Counted from the stretch's first letter, positions 50,079 to 59,613 are shown. The stretch: DNA of 64,000 nt from Afipia sp. (GCA_017308575.1 JAFKEQ010000006.1:67001-131000); one strand, 5' to 3'. Numbers and translations are program-made. Notes: generated by a model from the sequence alone, not told the origin.

Positions 50079-50240
50079 ATGAAAATGCTGATTGCTTTTT
50101 TTCGCGACAGAACCGGAGCCACGGCGATCGAGTACGCCCTGATCGCGGCCGGGATTTCGGTTGCGATCGTCGCGGGCGTCAACAGCCTCGGCAGCACCAT
50201 GGGCACCAAGTACGACACGATCAAAGCCGCCGTTCAGTGA
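50079..50240 (+). CDS. Flp/Fap-type pilin
   Basis: A 53-residue type IVb pilin. The processing site is GATAIEYALIAAGISVAIV, where prepilin peptidase cuts after the first Gly and the mature protein starts with Ala-Thr-Ala-Ile-Glu-Tyr (Glu5, Tyr6 conserved), followed by one membrane helix. GAGGA precedes ATG 50079. A terminator follows directly. No tad/cpa secretion genes are present here, so assembly relies on a machinery elsewhere. Confidence 0.9.
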   Translation: MKMLIAFFRDRTGATAIEYALIAAGISVAIVAGVNSLGSTMGTKYDTIKAAVQ

Positions 50241-50675
50241 CGCTCGCCGTTTGGACGATGTGAAGGACCGGAGTTTTTCCGGTCTTTTTGTTTGTCCGGA
50301 CGGCAATCAATTCCGAGAGATCCTTTGCAGCGCTGCCAGACGCGAGGGGTCTTTGGTCGTTGACCTTGGAAACAGATTGCTCACCACGAAGTATTCGCGT
50401 TTCCCGCTCGAGTGTGTCGGACATCTAGTCGCGCCGGGTGAGAATATGATATGTTAAAAGTCGTTCAAACGATCCAGCTTTTTCCGCTAGACTTGGCTTG
50501 CTTGGTTTAGCCGCGGCATGTCTTATCGACTGAATTAACCGCCGTATGGCGCACATTTTATCAAACGCTCTTTGCCGCACCTTCATTGTGCGATCGTCAC
50601 TTATGGCGAACGAGGATTTCTCTAGCTGTTGATGTTTGATTCAGTAACGCTTGCAACTCATTAAAGATTGCTGGA
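50241..50675. other. gene-less stretch after the pilin gene
   Basis: After the pilin terminator, about 385 bases hold no credible gene. The region is clearly richer in A and T than its surroundings (for example AAAAGTCGTTCAAACG and TCTAGCTGTTGATGTTTGATTC). It probably includes promoter and leader of the GT39-like gene. Nothing else is recognisable. Confidence 0.5.
50266..50289 (+). terminator. intrinsic terminator of the pilin gene
   Basis: GACCGGA (50266-50272) pairs with TCCGGTC (50278-50284), followed by TTTTT. It begins 26 bases after the pilin stop. Confidence 0.85.
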
Positions 50676-51998
50676 ATGGCGTCAGAGCACAACATCCGCA
50701 CCGCACCTGCTTATCGCCGCCCTATGCGCACTATGGAAGTCCGCCATTTTGTCGCTTATGCGGGGCTCGCCATCGCGCTAATCGCGGGCATCACGCTTCG
50801 CTTCGCTTATTCTGCCGACATCGAGTGGAAGGGTGACGAGCGATGGACATTTGATCACGCGCTGGCGATGGCAGCAGGTGACGCCTGGAATGCGACAGGC
50901 ATGCCAGCCAGCGTAGGGGGTACCAATCCAGGGATGAGCTTGTGGGTGTTTGGTGCGCTCGCTAAGATTTTTCAAGTCCAGTCGCCGCCAGAACTGGCAC
51001 GCGCGGTGCAATGCCTCAATAGTGCAGCACTCATCGCTCTGGTTGCATTCGCGTTTGCGCTTGTGCCACGCGAACGACGGGCGACATGGTTATGGGCGGC
51101 GGCGTTATGGGCGCTTAATCCCTTGGCTATCGTCTTCGAACGAAAGATCTGGCCGCCGAGCACGCTGCCGCTATTAACCGTGGCGCTCATCGCTGCGTGG
51201 TCTATGCGCCATAACATCATAGCTTCGTTTATCTGGGGCGCACTCGGCGCCTTAATGGCGCAGATTCATCTTGGCGTTTTCTTTCTGGTCATAGCTCTAG
51301 TGGGTTGGACCGCGCTGCAGAATCGGAAGTCGGTCCGGTTCGGAAGTTGGATCGCGGGAAGCCTCGCAGGAACACTGCCGGCAATTCCCTGGCTCATGGA
51401 GACGGCGCGCAGTGGTGGGACGGCCATGCAAGGTCTGCGCATTCCGATTTTCTCCTTCTTCGTGCGCTGGGTACAGCAGCCTTTTGGATTAGGGAGTGAA
51501 TACGCGCTGGGAAGCATGGATATGATCGAATTTCTTGCGGATCCAGTGATCGGAGGTGTGCCGACTTATCTTGTAGCGGTAGCGCACGTGGCGATCGCAG
51601 GCATCGTGGTGGCCGTTTTTGTTGCGGCGATGCGCCGGGCAATTTGGCTTAGACTTTCCTGGAGGGAGGCCTTCATCGGCCGCTCGCCCGAGGCGGTTCT
51701 CATCAATGCCAGTCTGTGGGGTTATGGCCTCTTGATGACGATGCTAACGAGCTTCGGAGCAGGGGCATATCGTCACTACATGATTGTGATCGCGCCGGTG
51801 ATGGCCTTGTGGGCTGCGCGTATCGTAATTTATGCGGCGGCTCCTCGAGAGAGACTGGCGGCTATCTTGCTGGTTACGATCTGCCTTGCGCAGGCCGTGA
51901 TTAGCGCTAGTTTGCTGCGCTATATTGATCGTGTTCAGGTTATTCGCGGCGAATATGGCGCGACATGGCAGTCGCAGGAAAGATCACCTGTGCAATAG
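50676..51998 (+). CDS. GT39/ArnT-like membrane glycosyltransferase
   Basis: A 440-residue multi-pass membrane protein with about ten helices. The first loop holds EWKGDERWTFDHAL, with the Asp-Glu pair typical of GT-C enzymes (family GT39/ArnT) that take sugars from polyprenyl phosphate and put them on lipid A, proteins or polysaccharide. Codon choice is looser than in neighbouring genes (more TTA, GTA and ATA-type codons), and it lies between an AT-rich gap and tRNA-Val. This suggests foreign origin, with the tRNA as a possible insertion point. The donor and acceptor are unknown. Confidence 0.7.
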   Translation: MASEHNIRTAPAYRRPMRTMEVRHFVAYAGLAIALIAGITLRFAYSADIEWKGDERWTFDHALAMAAGDAWNATGMPASVGGTNPGMSLWVFGALAKIFQVQSPPELARAVQCLNSAALIALVAFAFALVPRERRATWLWAAALWALNPLAIVFERKIWPPSTLPLLTVALIAAWSMRHNIIASFIWGALGALMAQIHLGVFFLVIALVGWTALQNRKSVRFGSWIAGSLAGTLPAIPWLMETARSGGTAMQGLRIPIFSFFVRWVQQPFGLGSEYALGSMDMIEFLADPVIGGVPTYLVAVAHVAIAGIVVAVFVAAMRRAIWLRLSWREAFIGRSPEAVLINASLWGYGLLMTMLTSFGAGAYRHYMIVIAPVMALWAARIVIYAAAPRERLAAILLVTICLAQAVISASLLRYIDRVQVIRGEYGATWQSQERSPVQ

Positions 51999-52143
51999 AA
52001 CCATGTGATGGCCTCGTCCCGCCACTTACCGCAGCATTAGCTTATCCGTCGAACTATCCCCGAACTTTCCAGGGTCTATTGATCAGGTTTCCGGAATGTT
52101 CTGTCCGAAGCCAGCGAGTCGGAAAATCGTCCAAAAAGCTAAA

Positions 52144-52218
52144 TGGTGGGCGCACAAGGGATCGAACCTTGGACCTCTCCCGTGTGAAGGGAACGCTCTC
52201 CCGCTGAGCTATGCGCCC
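52144..52218 (-). tRNA. tRNA-Val (anticodon CAC)
   Basis: The minus strand begins GGGCGCATAGCTCAGCGGG and ends with encoded CCA, 75 bases in all. The anticodon stem TTCCC/GGGAG encloses loop TTCACAC, giving CAC, which reads GTG. Acceptor and T-arm (GGTTCGATCC) pair fully. A short T-run follows the 3' end. Confidence 0.95.
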
Positions 52219-52362
52219 TAAGCGGCCCATTGGGCCGATCAGGCCCGGGATTTAGAGAAGCAGGGGCGGGGGTGTCAAGCGCGGGCAGCCCCTGCGCGGA
52301 AGAAATACCCGCGAGTGTCTGCATTTGATACCCGGTTCACCGCGAATGTCGGAACTGGGCGG

Positions 52363-53670
52363 TTAGCCCGGCTGGCGGGCCCGGGAGGCATGGGCCTGCA
52401 GCGCCCGGATACGCTCCGCCAGAGTGCCGCGCGCCTCCGTGACGCCTGCTCCGTTCGATGCGGCCCCATTGGTCGCTGCCGCGCCGTTGGTCCCCGTGGC
52501 TTTGACGATGGCGCTGATCGCAGGCTTCTGCTCGTCCGAGACGAGGATCGCCTCGATCGGCGAATCCGGTCCCTCCAGCGTCAGCGCCAGCTTGGCGACT
52601 TCGGCGGCGATGTCGTTGATGCGCTCGCGCAGCAGCGCATTCTCCATGCGCTCGGTGGACCAGGAGCTTTCCGCCTGCTGCTGGATCAGGTTGATGTCGC
52701 GCTGAAGCTTGGCGCGTTCGTCGCGAGCGACGGTGAGCTGCGATTCCAGCGACGCCTTCTCGGCGCGCAGTTTGTCCATCGCGGCGGAGTTGCCGCTGCC
52801 GGCTTCCATGTCCTCGCGCAGCTTCTGCTCGGTGCGCTTGGCGGCTTCCGACTGCTGGCGCAGCAGGTTGTTCTCGTATTCGCGCTCGGCGAGGATCTTG
52901 CCCTGCAGGGCGAGGCGGTTCTCGAGATCGCTGACGCGCGTGGACAGCATCTCGGTTTCCTTGGTCTGCACCACGAGCTGGCGGTCGAGATCGCCGACGC
53001 GCCCGCTCAGGTTTTCCACCTTGCCCCGCGCGTCGCCCAGTTCGCGGGTCGCGATCTCGGCTTCGTTGCGATGATCGGTCAGGCGCTGCTGGCTGGCGGA
53101 GAGGTCCTTTTCCGCGTCGTTGACGCGGTTCTGCAAGGCGTCGATCTGGCTGCGCACCGCCACCAGTTCGACCTGCCGGCTTTCCGCAGTCATGGAGCGC
53201 TGCGACAGTTCGCTGTTCAGTCTGGCAAGCTCGCTCTGCTTGTCGCTCAGCAACTGCTCGGCGTTGCGCAGCGACTGCGTCTTGGTGGAGAACTCTTCTT
53301 CCGTCGCACGCAACTGGTCCTTCAGCGCCTTCTCGCGCGCCTCGAGCGAGAAGATCGCGGCGTTCTTTTCGCCCAGCTCGATTTTCAGGCGGTTGATCGC
53401 GTCGGATTTCTTGCCGAGTTCGGCAAGCTGGCTGGAGGTCTTGTTCTTGAGCTGCTCGACGCTCATTTCGAGCCGCCGCGCGGACATCGCGAACTCGGCC
53501 CGCAACTGGTCCTTGTCCGCCTGAATCTCGGCCATCGACAGGGGCGTGGCGGCCTCGAGACGCTTCGTCGTCAGCCGCACCGCGCGGTTGTGAACCAGCG
53601 GCACGATCATCAGTCCGAACAGCATCGAAACCAGAAAACCGATCGCCAGATACATGATCGGCTCGACCAT
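52363..53670 (-). CDS. single-pass membrane protein with long coiled coil
   Basis: A 435-residue protein. One N-terminal membrane helix (PIMYLAIGFLVSMLFGLMIVP) is followed by about 330 residues of heptad repeats rich in Lys, Glu, Gln and Leu, and an Ala/Asn-rich tail. It resembles KfrA/SMC-type filament proteins only by composition. Start MVEPIM at ATG 53670 has AGGGG eight bases upstream; ATG 53676 is too close to that signal. It may be a cell-envelope or cell-division scaffold. A conserved hypothetical in Bradyrhizobium relatives, function unknown. Confidence 0.75.
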   Translation of the reverse strand: MVEPIMYLAIGFLVSMLFGLMIVPLVHNRAVRLTTKRLEAATPLSMAEIQADKDQLRAEFAMSARRLEMSVEQLKNKTSSQLAELGKKSDAINRLKIELGEKNAAIFSLEAREKALKDQLRATEEEFSTKTQSLRNAEQLLSDKQSELARLNSELSQRSMTAESRQVELVAVRSQIDALQNRVNDAEKDLSASQQRLTDHRNEAEIATRELGDARGKVENLSGRVGDLDRQLVVQTKETEMLSTRVSDLENRLALQGKILAEREYENNLLRQQSEAAKRTEQKLREDMEAGSGNSAAMDKLRAEKASLESQLTVARDERAKLQRDINLIQQQAESSWSTERMENALLRERINDIAAEVAKLALTLEGPDSPIEAILVSDEQKPAISAIVKATGTNGAAATNGAASNGAGVTEARGTLAERIRALQAHASRARQPG

Positions 53671-53816
53671 CAGCATGACCCCTGCACAGGAATTGTTAAC
53701 TGTTTCACCATGCCACGGCGGGCCGGGAAAAAGCTAGCTGGACCATGCGTTAACGTGAATCCGCCCGCCTCCGCCAGAGCGGAGGGAATAGGCCGGATCA
53801 GGCCGTCATCACGGCG

Positions 53817-54389
53817 TCAGAACGGGTTCCAGGTCGCCCGGGGGGTGAACTTCAGGTAGCCGATATTGGCGCCCAGCCGCAGGCCGACGCCGGAGCGGAT
53901 CGGCACCAGCACGACGCCATTGGCGGTGAGGGCCGTCATGCCGAAGCCGCCGATGATATAGGCGGAGCCGTCGATACCCGCGAAGCGCTGATAGATCGCT
54001 TCGGTGGCGGGCAGATTGTAGACCAGCACCATGGTGCGCGCGCCGTCGCCGCCCCAGTCGAAGCCGACCGAGGGACCCTGCCAGTAGACCCGCAGGTCGC
54101 CCGCGTTCTTGGTGTAGAGCGTGCCTTCGCCGTAGCGCAGACCGGCGACGAATGCGCCGCTGCCTTCCTCGCCGAGCACATAGCCGTTGGGCAGGCCCCA
54201 CTGGCTGACGGCGCGCTCGATCACCGAGGCGAGGCCGCGGGACACGCTGCCGAAGAAGCGATGGCCCGCTCCGACCAGTTCGTCAGGACCATAGGTATTG
54301 GCCGGGGCCCGCTGCTGGGCCGCTGCGGGCACTGCCAGTGATACCGTCGCCGCAAAGACCAGCGCCGCAATTCGCGAAGCGAAGAACAT
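53817..54389 (-). CDS. eipA: EipA family envelope protein (DUF1134)
   Basis: A 190-residue periplasmic protein with a signal peptide (cleaved near PAAAQ). It matches DUF1134: GPDELVGAGHRFFGSVSRGLA, GYVLGEEGSGAFVAGLRYGEG and VYWQGPSVGFDWGGDG (in parts). In Brucella EipA is needed for envelope integrity and resistance to membrane stress. A good AAGGGGTGAG signal lies before the ATG. It is next to a convergent or divergent set of small envelope genes. Confidence 0.88.
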   Translation of the reverse strand: MFFASRIAALVFAATVSLAVPAAAQQRAPANTYGPDELVGAGHRFFGSVSRGLASVIERAVSQWGLPNGYVLGEEGSGAFVAGLRYGEGTLYTKNAGDLRVYWQGPSVGFDWGGDGARTMVLVYNLPATEAIYQRFAGIDGSAYIIGGFGMTALTANGVVLVPIRSGVGLRLGANIGYLKFTPRATWNPF

Positions 54390-54550
54390 GAATGTCTCAC
54401 CCCTTGATCGGCCTGATGGCCGGATATGTCAGGTTCAGTGGCGACCGTTTAACGCCTTGCTGACAGGCGTCGGCTTAAGCTGCGGCCCCAGTTCCCCGAC
54501 TCGATTCTTTATCGGCATCAACTATGACGTTACGGCGGCAGGAAAATAAA

Positions 54551-55021
54551 GTGCGGCGCCTTGGAATTGCCTGCCTTGCAGTGCTGGCAGGTATGGCGGC
54601 CCTGTGCGGGGAGGCGGCTGCGCTGACCGAGCGGCTGGTCGTGAACCGCCATACCGGCCTTGCCATCGACGGATTCGATCCGGTGGCCTATTTCACCGAC
54701 GCCGAGGCGGTCAAAGGGCTGCCCGATATCGAGGCGGGGGCGGCCGGAGCCGTCTGGCGCTTCCGGAACGAGGCCAACCGCACCGAGTTTCTGGCGCATC
54801 AGGACATTTATGGACCGAGGTTCGGCGGGTACGATCCGGTCGATGTGGCGCGGGGCAAGGCGATCGCGGGGCGGCCGCAGCTCTGGCTGGTGTCCGGCGA
54901 GCGCCTTTATCTTTTCAGCCGCGACGAAAACCGCAGCGCCTTCGCGGCCGATCCGAAGGCGGTCCTAAAACAGGCCGACGCCAGCTGGCCGGCGCTGGTG
55001 GACACGCTGGCGGATTATTGA
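54551..55021 (+). CDS. exported YHS-domain protein
   Basis: A 156-residue protein from GTG 54551, with AGGA seven bases upstream (the ATG 54524 start is out of place). A signal peptide MRRLGIACLAVLAGMAAL... is present. The YHS domain reads DGFDPVAYF, VWRFRNEANRTEF and YGPRFGGYDPVDVARG, like other stand-alone YHS proteins that may hold heavy-metal ions or heme, though the usual cysteines are absent. Its last 7 bases overlap the convergent cysQ gene. Confidence 0.82.
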   Translation: MRRLGIACLAVLAGMAALCGEAAALTERLVVNRHTGLAIDGFDPVAYFTDAEAVKGLPDIEAGAAGAVWRFRNEANRTEFLAHQDIYGPRFGGYDPVDVARGKAIAGRPQLWLVSGERLYLFSRDENRSAFAADPKAVLKQADASWPALVDTLADY

Positions 55022-55845
55022 GCCGCCGCCGGGTCGCCCCAGGCAATGAATTCCGGCACCAGATAGTTTTCGCGTCCTTCTCCGAAGGACAGGGACGCGC
55101 CCTTGCTGTCGGTGATCCGGCCGCCCGCCGCCGCCACCACGGCATGACCGGCCGCGACGTCCCATTCGGAGGTCGGCGACAGCCGGGGATAGATGTCGGC
55201 CACGCCTTCCGCGATGCGGCCGAACTTCACCGCCGAGCCGAGCGCCTGCCGGACCGCGCCGGGCCGCGCCGCGATAAAGGCCTCGCTGCGGGCGTCGCCA
55301 TGCGAGCGGCTGACCGCCACGACCCAGGGCTGTCCGGGGGCCGGGCACGGGCGGGTGCGGATCGGCTGCGCAGAGCCGACACGCCCGTCCGTGGTCATGG
55401 ACAGCCGCTCGGCTGACCGTCCGACCATTCCGCGCCAGATCAGCCCGAGGGCCGGGGCAGCGATCACGCCGAGCACCGGCTTGCCGTAGGTCACGAGGGC
55501 GATATTGACCGTGAATTCGTTGCGCCCGGCGATGTATTCCTTGGTGCCGTCCAGCGGATCGACCAGGAAAAAGCTGTCCTTGTAAGCGCGGGCTGTCTTG
55601 TCGACCCGCTCTTCCGATAATGTCGGCACATTCGGCGCAAGCGCCTTGAGGCCCTGCGCGATGATCCGGTCCGCCGCCATGTCCGCGATCGTCACCGGCG
55701 AGCCGTCGCTCTTGTTCTCGACTCCCATGCCGGAGCGATCGACGGCGAGGATCGCCGCCCCGGCCTGCGCCACGAGGGCGGTCAGCGGTTCGAGCAGGGC
55801 GGCTGCGGCATGTCCTTCGATCACCGGACTCAAGATTTCGGTCAT
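55015..55845 (-). CDS. cysQ: 3'(2'),5'-bisphosphate nucleotidase CysQ
   Basis: A 276-residue member of the inositol monophosphatase superfamily. Metal-binding motifs are VDPLDGTKEY near residue 97 and the later WDVAAGHAVVAAAGG near 222. It hydrolyses 3'-phosphoadenosine 5'-phosphate, formed in sulfate assimilation and sulfotransfer, to AMP. The weak ribosome-binding site precedes ATG 55845. It ends on the YHS gene's stop in a tail-to-tail overlap. Confidence 0.9.
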   Translation of the reverse strand: MTEILSPVIEGHAAAALLEPLTALVAQAGAAILAVDRSGMGVENKSDGSPVTIADMAADRIIAQGLKALAPNVPTLSEERVDKTARAYKDSFFLVDPLDGTKEYIAGRNEFTVNIALVTYGKPVLGVIAAPALGLIWRGMVGRSAERLSMTTDGRVGSAQPIRTRPCPAPGQPWVVAVSRSHGDARSEAFIAARPGAVRQALGSAVKFGRIAEGVADIYPRLSPTSEWDVAAGHAVVAAAGGRITDSKGASLSFGEGRENYLVPEFIAWGDPAAAQ

Positions 55846-56044
55846 CGATCGGTTCCGGTGTCGTGCATATCGGTCGTCAATCCGTTGTGGTTCGTGGCTC
55901 TGGTCGGTGGCAGCGTGGGCGGGCTCGGTGTATCAAACCACAAAAGCATGCGTGATTCGCCGCGTCACCATCGCGCGCCTCCATCCTCGCCTGATTGCAG
56001 GACATTACTGATCCGGCAAATCTCAAGAGAATTCAAGGAAGATC

Positions 56045-56692
56045 ATGTCTGACACGCCAACTCCCGGCCCCACCCCCGACGCTCTCGAACTCGCCGCGCT
56101 GATGTGCTCGCGCGTCTGCCACGACCTCATCAACCCGGTGGGCGCGATCGTCAACGGCCTTGAAGTGTTCGACAGCAGCAACAAGGACGACGACAAGGAA
56201 TTCGCCCTCGACCTGATCCGCAAGAGCGCGAAGTCCACCTCGGCGCGGCTGCAGTTCTGCCGCATCGCCTACGGCGCCGCCGGATCGGCGGGCTCGCAGA
56301 TCGATCTCGGCGAGGCCCAGAAGATGACGCGCAATCATCTCGAGGACTCGAAGACGAAGATCGTCTGGAATCTGCCTCACGTCCTGATGGCGAAGAACCG
56401 CGTCAAGCTGCTGCTCAACATGTTCGTCATCGCGCAGCAGGCGATTCCGCGCGGCGGCGAACTGACCGTCGATCCGGTCGGCGAAGGCGATACGATGGGC
56501 TTTCGGATTCGCGCGGCGGGCACCAATGCGCGCGAGCCGCAGAACATCGCCGAGCAACTGAATCTCGCCAATGCCGGCTCAGTGTCGGCGCATGCGGTGC
56601 AGCCTTATTACACCGCGCTGCTGGCGGACGCCTGTGGCCTGAAAGTGTCGCTCGCGGCCGAGCCGGATGCGGTCACCGTCACCGCGGCCTGA
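56045..56692 (+). CDS. chpT: ChpT histidine phosphotransferase
   Basis: A 215-residue dimeric phosphotransferase that passes phosphate from the hybrid kinase CckA to the master cell-cycle regulator CtrA and to CpdR in alphaproteobacteria. The phospho-accepting His is in CSRVCHDLINPVGAI (His26). The C-terminal half is a degenerate ATPase-like fold lacking the nucleotide-binding boxes, as expected for ChpT. It stands before the che operon with a terminator between, an order found in related genera. Confidence 0.9.
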   Translation: MSDTPTPGPTPDALELAALMCSRVCHDLINPVGAIVNGLEVFDSSNKDDDKEFALDLIRKSAKSTSARLQFCRIAYGAAGSAGSQIDLGEAQKMTRNHLEDSKTKIVWNLPHVLMAKNRVKLLLNMFVIAQQAIPRGGELTVDPVGEGDTMGFRIRAAGTNAREPQNIAEQLNLANAGSVSAHAVQPYYTALLADACGLKVSLAAEPDAVTVTAA

Positions 56693-56718
56693 TCGTTTTT
56701 CAGTAATCTTTAAGAATT

Positions 56719-56751
56719 GGCCGCCGCGGTTGCTTCCGGCGGCCTCTTTTT
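56719..56751 (+). terminator. intrinsic terminator after chpT
   Basis: GGCCGCC (56719-56725) pairs with GGCGGCC (56738-56744), followed by TCTTTTT. It lies 27 bases after the chpT stop and isolates the gene from cheA. Confidence 0.85.
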
Positions 56752-56878
56752 GCGCCTTAGCGCTTTATTCAACGTGTTCTTTTCTGATTACTCAACCAAT
56801 ATTAAACGCTTTACGTCGAGACTGAGCCAGTTCCGGGAGGTGCGTGTCGCGCGCCGGTAGTGTGAAGGCTTGGGTCTG

Positions 56879-59602
56879 ATGGACGATTTGCTTAGGGAAT
56901 TTCTGACTGAAACCAACGAGAGTCTCGACACCGTTGACAATCAGCTCGTCCGCTTCGAGCAGGAGCCGAACAACGCGAAGATCCTCGATAATATTTTCCG
57001 GCTTGTTCATACGATCAAAGGCACTTGCGGCTTTCTCGGATTGCCGCGGCTCGAATCCCTGGCCCACGCCGCCGAAACGCTGATGGGCAAATTCCGCGAC
57101 GGCATGCCGGTCACCGGCGAAGCCGTGACGCTGATCCTGAACACCATCGATCGCATCAAGGACATTCTCGGTCAGCTCGAGGCCACCGAGGCCGAGCCCG
57201 AGGGCAGCGATCCGGATCTGATCGACGCACTTCATCATCTGGCCGAACACGGCCCCGCGATTGCCGCTGCCGCACCGGCTGCGCCCGCTGCCGCGCCTGT
57301 CGCGCAGGGCGCTTTGGTCGAACAGACCCTCGAGCGCGAACTGCGCCCCGGCGAAGTGTCGCTCGACGAGCTTGAGCGCGCCTTCCGCGAGACCGAAACG
57401 GAAATCGTCGCGCCGTCGATTGCGCCCGCCCAGCCGGAAGAGCCCAAGGCGGACGCGCCCAAGGTCGAGGCTCCGCAGGCCGAGGCCGCCAAGCCGAAGC
57501 CCGCCAAGGCAGGCGCGAAGAAGTCCGTCATCGAGAACGAGGCCTCCGAAAGCGACAAGGTCGCGAACCAGTCCATTCGCGTCAACGTCGATACCCTCGA
57601 ACACCTGATGACGATGGTCTCCGAACTGGTGCTGACCCGCAACCAGTTGCTCGAGATCAGCCGCCGCAACGAAGACTCCGAATTCAAGGTGCCGCTGCAG
57701 CGCCTCTCCAACGTGACCGCCGAACTGCAGGAAGGCGTCATGAAGACGCGCATGCAGCCGATCGGCAATGCGTGGCAGAAGCTGCCGCGCATCGTGCGCG
57801 ATCTGTCGAGCGAACTCGGCAAGCAGATCGAACTGGAAATGCACGGCGCCGACACCGAACTCGACCGCCAGGTGCTGGATCTGATCAAGGACCCGCTGAC
57901 GCACATGGTCCGCAACTCCGCCGATCACGGCCTTGAATCGACCGCCGACCGTGTCGCCGCCGGCAAGCCGGAGCAGGGCACCATCCGCGTCTCCGCCTAT
58001 CATGAAGGCGGCCACATCATCATCTGCATCGCGGACAATGGCCGCGGCCTCAACACCGAGCGCATCAAGCAGAAGGCCATCTCCAACGGTCTGGTCTCCG
58101 AGGCCGATGCCGAGAAGATGACCGAGGCGCAAATCCATAAGTTCATTTTCGCGCCGGGCTTCTCGACCGCTGCTGCGATCACCAGCGTGTCCGGCCGCGG
58201 CGTCGGCATGGACGTGGTCCGCACCAACATCGACCAGATCGGCGGCACCATCGACGTGAAATCGGTGCCGGGCGAGGGATCGAGCTTCACCATCAAGATT
58301 CCGCTGACGCTGGCGATCGTCTCCGCGCTGATCGTCGAAGCTGCTGGCGACCGTTTCGCGATCCCGCAATTGTCGGTGGTCGAACTGGTGCGCGCGCGCT
58401 CCAATTCGGATCATCGCATCGAGCGGATCAAGGACACGCCGGTGCTGCGCCTGCGCAACAAGCTGCTGCCGCTGATGCACCTCAAGAAGCTGCTCAAGAT
58501 CGACGACGGCGCGTCGAGCGATCCGGAGAACGGCTTCATCGTCGTCACCCAGGTCGGCAGCCAGACCTTCGGCATCGTGGTCGATGGCGTCTTCCACACC
58601 GAGGAAATCGTCGTCAAGCCGATGTCCACCAAGCTGCGCCATATCGGCATGTTCTCCGGCAACACCATCCTCGGCGACGGCGCGGTGATCATGATCATCG
58701 ATCCGAACGGCATCGCCCAGGCGCTGGGAACGGCTGGGGCATCGCAGAGCGAGATCGCGGACGAGAGCGCCGCGGCCCGCACCAATTCCGACGCACAGCT
58801 CACCTCGCTGCTGGTGTTCCGCGCTGGATCGACGCAGGCGAAGGCGGTGCCTCTGTCGCTTGTCACGCGTCTGGAAGAAATCGCCGTCGAGAAGATCGAG
58901 TTCTCGAACGGCCGCCATATGGTCCAGTATCGCGAACAGCTCATGCCGCTGGTCGAGATCGAGGGCGTCGTCATTCGCGAAAGCGGCGTGCAGCCGATTC
59001 TCGTATTTGCCGACGACGGCCGCTCGATGGGCCTCGTGGTCGACGAGATCATCGACATCGTCGAGGAGCAACTGAGCATCGAAGTGGCGAGCACCCGCGA
59101 CGGCATCCTCGGATCGGCCGTCGTCAAGGGACAGGCCACCGAAGTGATCGACGTCGGGCATTTCCTGCCGATGGCGTTCGCCGACTGGTTCAACCGCAAG
59201 GAAATGCGTCCGTCGTCCACCGCGCAGACGGTTCTGCTGGTCGATGACTCGGCGTTCTTCCGCAACATGCTCGCGCCGGTGCTGAAGGCCGCCGGTTATC
59301 GCGTCACCGTCGCGCAGAGCGGACAGGAAGGCCTCGGCGTCCTGCGCTCGGGCGGCCAGTTCGACGTGATCCTGACCGACATCGAGATGCCGGACATGAA
59401 CGGCTTCGAATTCGCCGAAGCGATCCGCGCCGACCGCCGCATGGAAAGCACGCCGATCATCGCGCTGTCGTCGCTCGTCTCTCCGGCGGCGATCGAACGC
59501 GGCCGGCAGGCAGGCTTCCACGACTATGTCGCGAAATTCGACCGGCCCGGACTGATCGCCGCGCTGAAGGAACAGACCGCTGAAATGAGCCAGGCGGCAT
59601 AA
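56879..59602 (+). CDS. cheA: chemotaxis hybrid kinase CheA with C-terminal receiver
   Basis: A 907-residue cytoplasmic histidine kinase. In order: Hpt domain (phospho-His44 in LVHTIKG), a Pro/Ala/Lys-rich linker (about 120-220), dimerization and HATPase domain (MVRNSADHG, DNGRGLN, GRGVGMDVV), a CheW-like domain, a second weaker CheW-like domain (about 640-770) and a receiver (VLLVDDSAFFRN; acceptor Asp in ILTDIEMPDMNG near 830). The extra receiver and second CheW-like part are unusual compared with enteric CheA. ATG 56879 has GAAGG ten bases upstream. It leads the operon cheA-W-Y-B-R. Confidence 0.93.
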   Translation: MDDLLREFLTETNESLDTVDNQLVRFEQEPNNAKILDNIFRLVHTIKGTCGFLGLPRLESLAHAAETLMGKFRDGMPVTGEAVTLILNTIDRIKDILGQLEATEAEPEGSDPDLIDALHHLAEHGPAIAAAAPAAPAAAPVAQGALVEQTLERELRPGEVSLDELERAFRETETEIVAPSIAPAQPEEPKADAPKVEAPQAEAAKPKPAKAGAKKSVIENEASESDKVANQSIRVNVDTLEHLMTMVSELVLTRNQLLEISRRNEDSEFKVPLQRLSNVTAELQEGVMKTRMQPIGNAWQKLPRIVRDLSSELGKQIELEMHGADTELDRQVLDLIKDPLTHMVRNSADHGLESTADRVAAGKPEQGTIRVSAYHEGGHIIICIADNGRGLNTERIKQKAISNGLVSEADAEKMTEAQIHKFIFAPGFSTAAAITSVSGRGVGMDVVRTNIDQIGGTIDVKSVPGEGSSFTIKIPLTLAIVSALIVEAAGDRFAIPQLSVVELVRARSNSDHRIERIKDTPVLRLRNKLLPLMHLKKLLKIDDGASSDPENGFIVVTQVGSQTFGIVVDGVFHTEEIVVKPMSTKLRHIGMFSGNTILGDGAVIMIIDPNGIAQALGTAGASQSEIADESAAARTNSDAQLTSLLVFRAGSTQAKAVPLSLVTRLEEIAVEKIEFSNGRHMVQYREQLMPLVEIEGVVIRESGVQPILVFADDGRSMGLVVDEIIDIVEEQLSIEVASTRDGILGSAVVKGQATEVIDVGHFLPMAFADWFNRKEMRPSSTAQTVLLVDDSAFFRNMLAPVLKAAGYRVTVAQSGQEGLGVLRSGGQFDVILTDIEMPDMNGFEFAEAIRADRRMESTPIIALSSLVSPAAIERGRQAGFHDYVAKFDRPGLIAALKEQTAEMSQAA

Positions 59603-59613
59603 GGAACATGACG

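Noticed and set aside
52315..53859. 514-residue plus-strand frame over the coiled-coil gene
   Set aside because: Antisense of a Glu/Leu/Lys coiled-coil gene; composition is an artefact.
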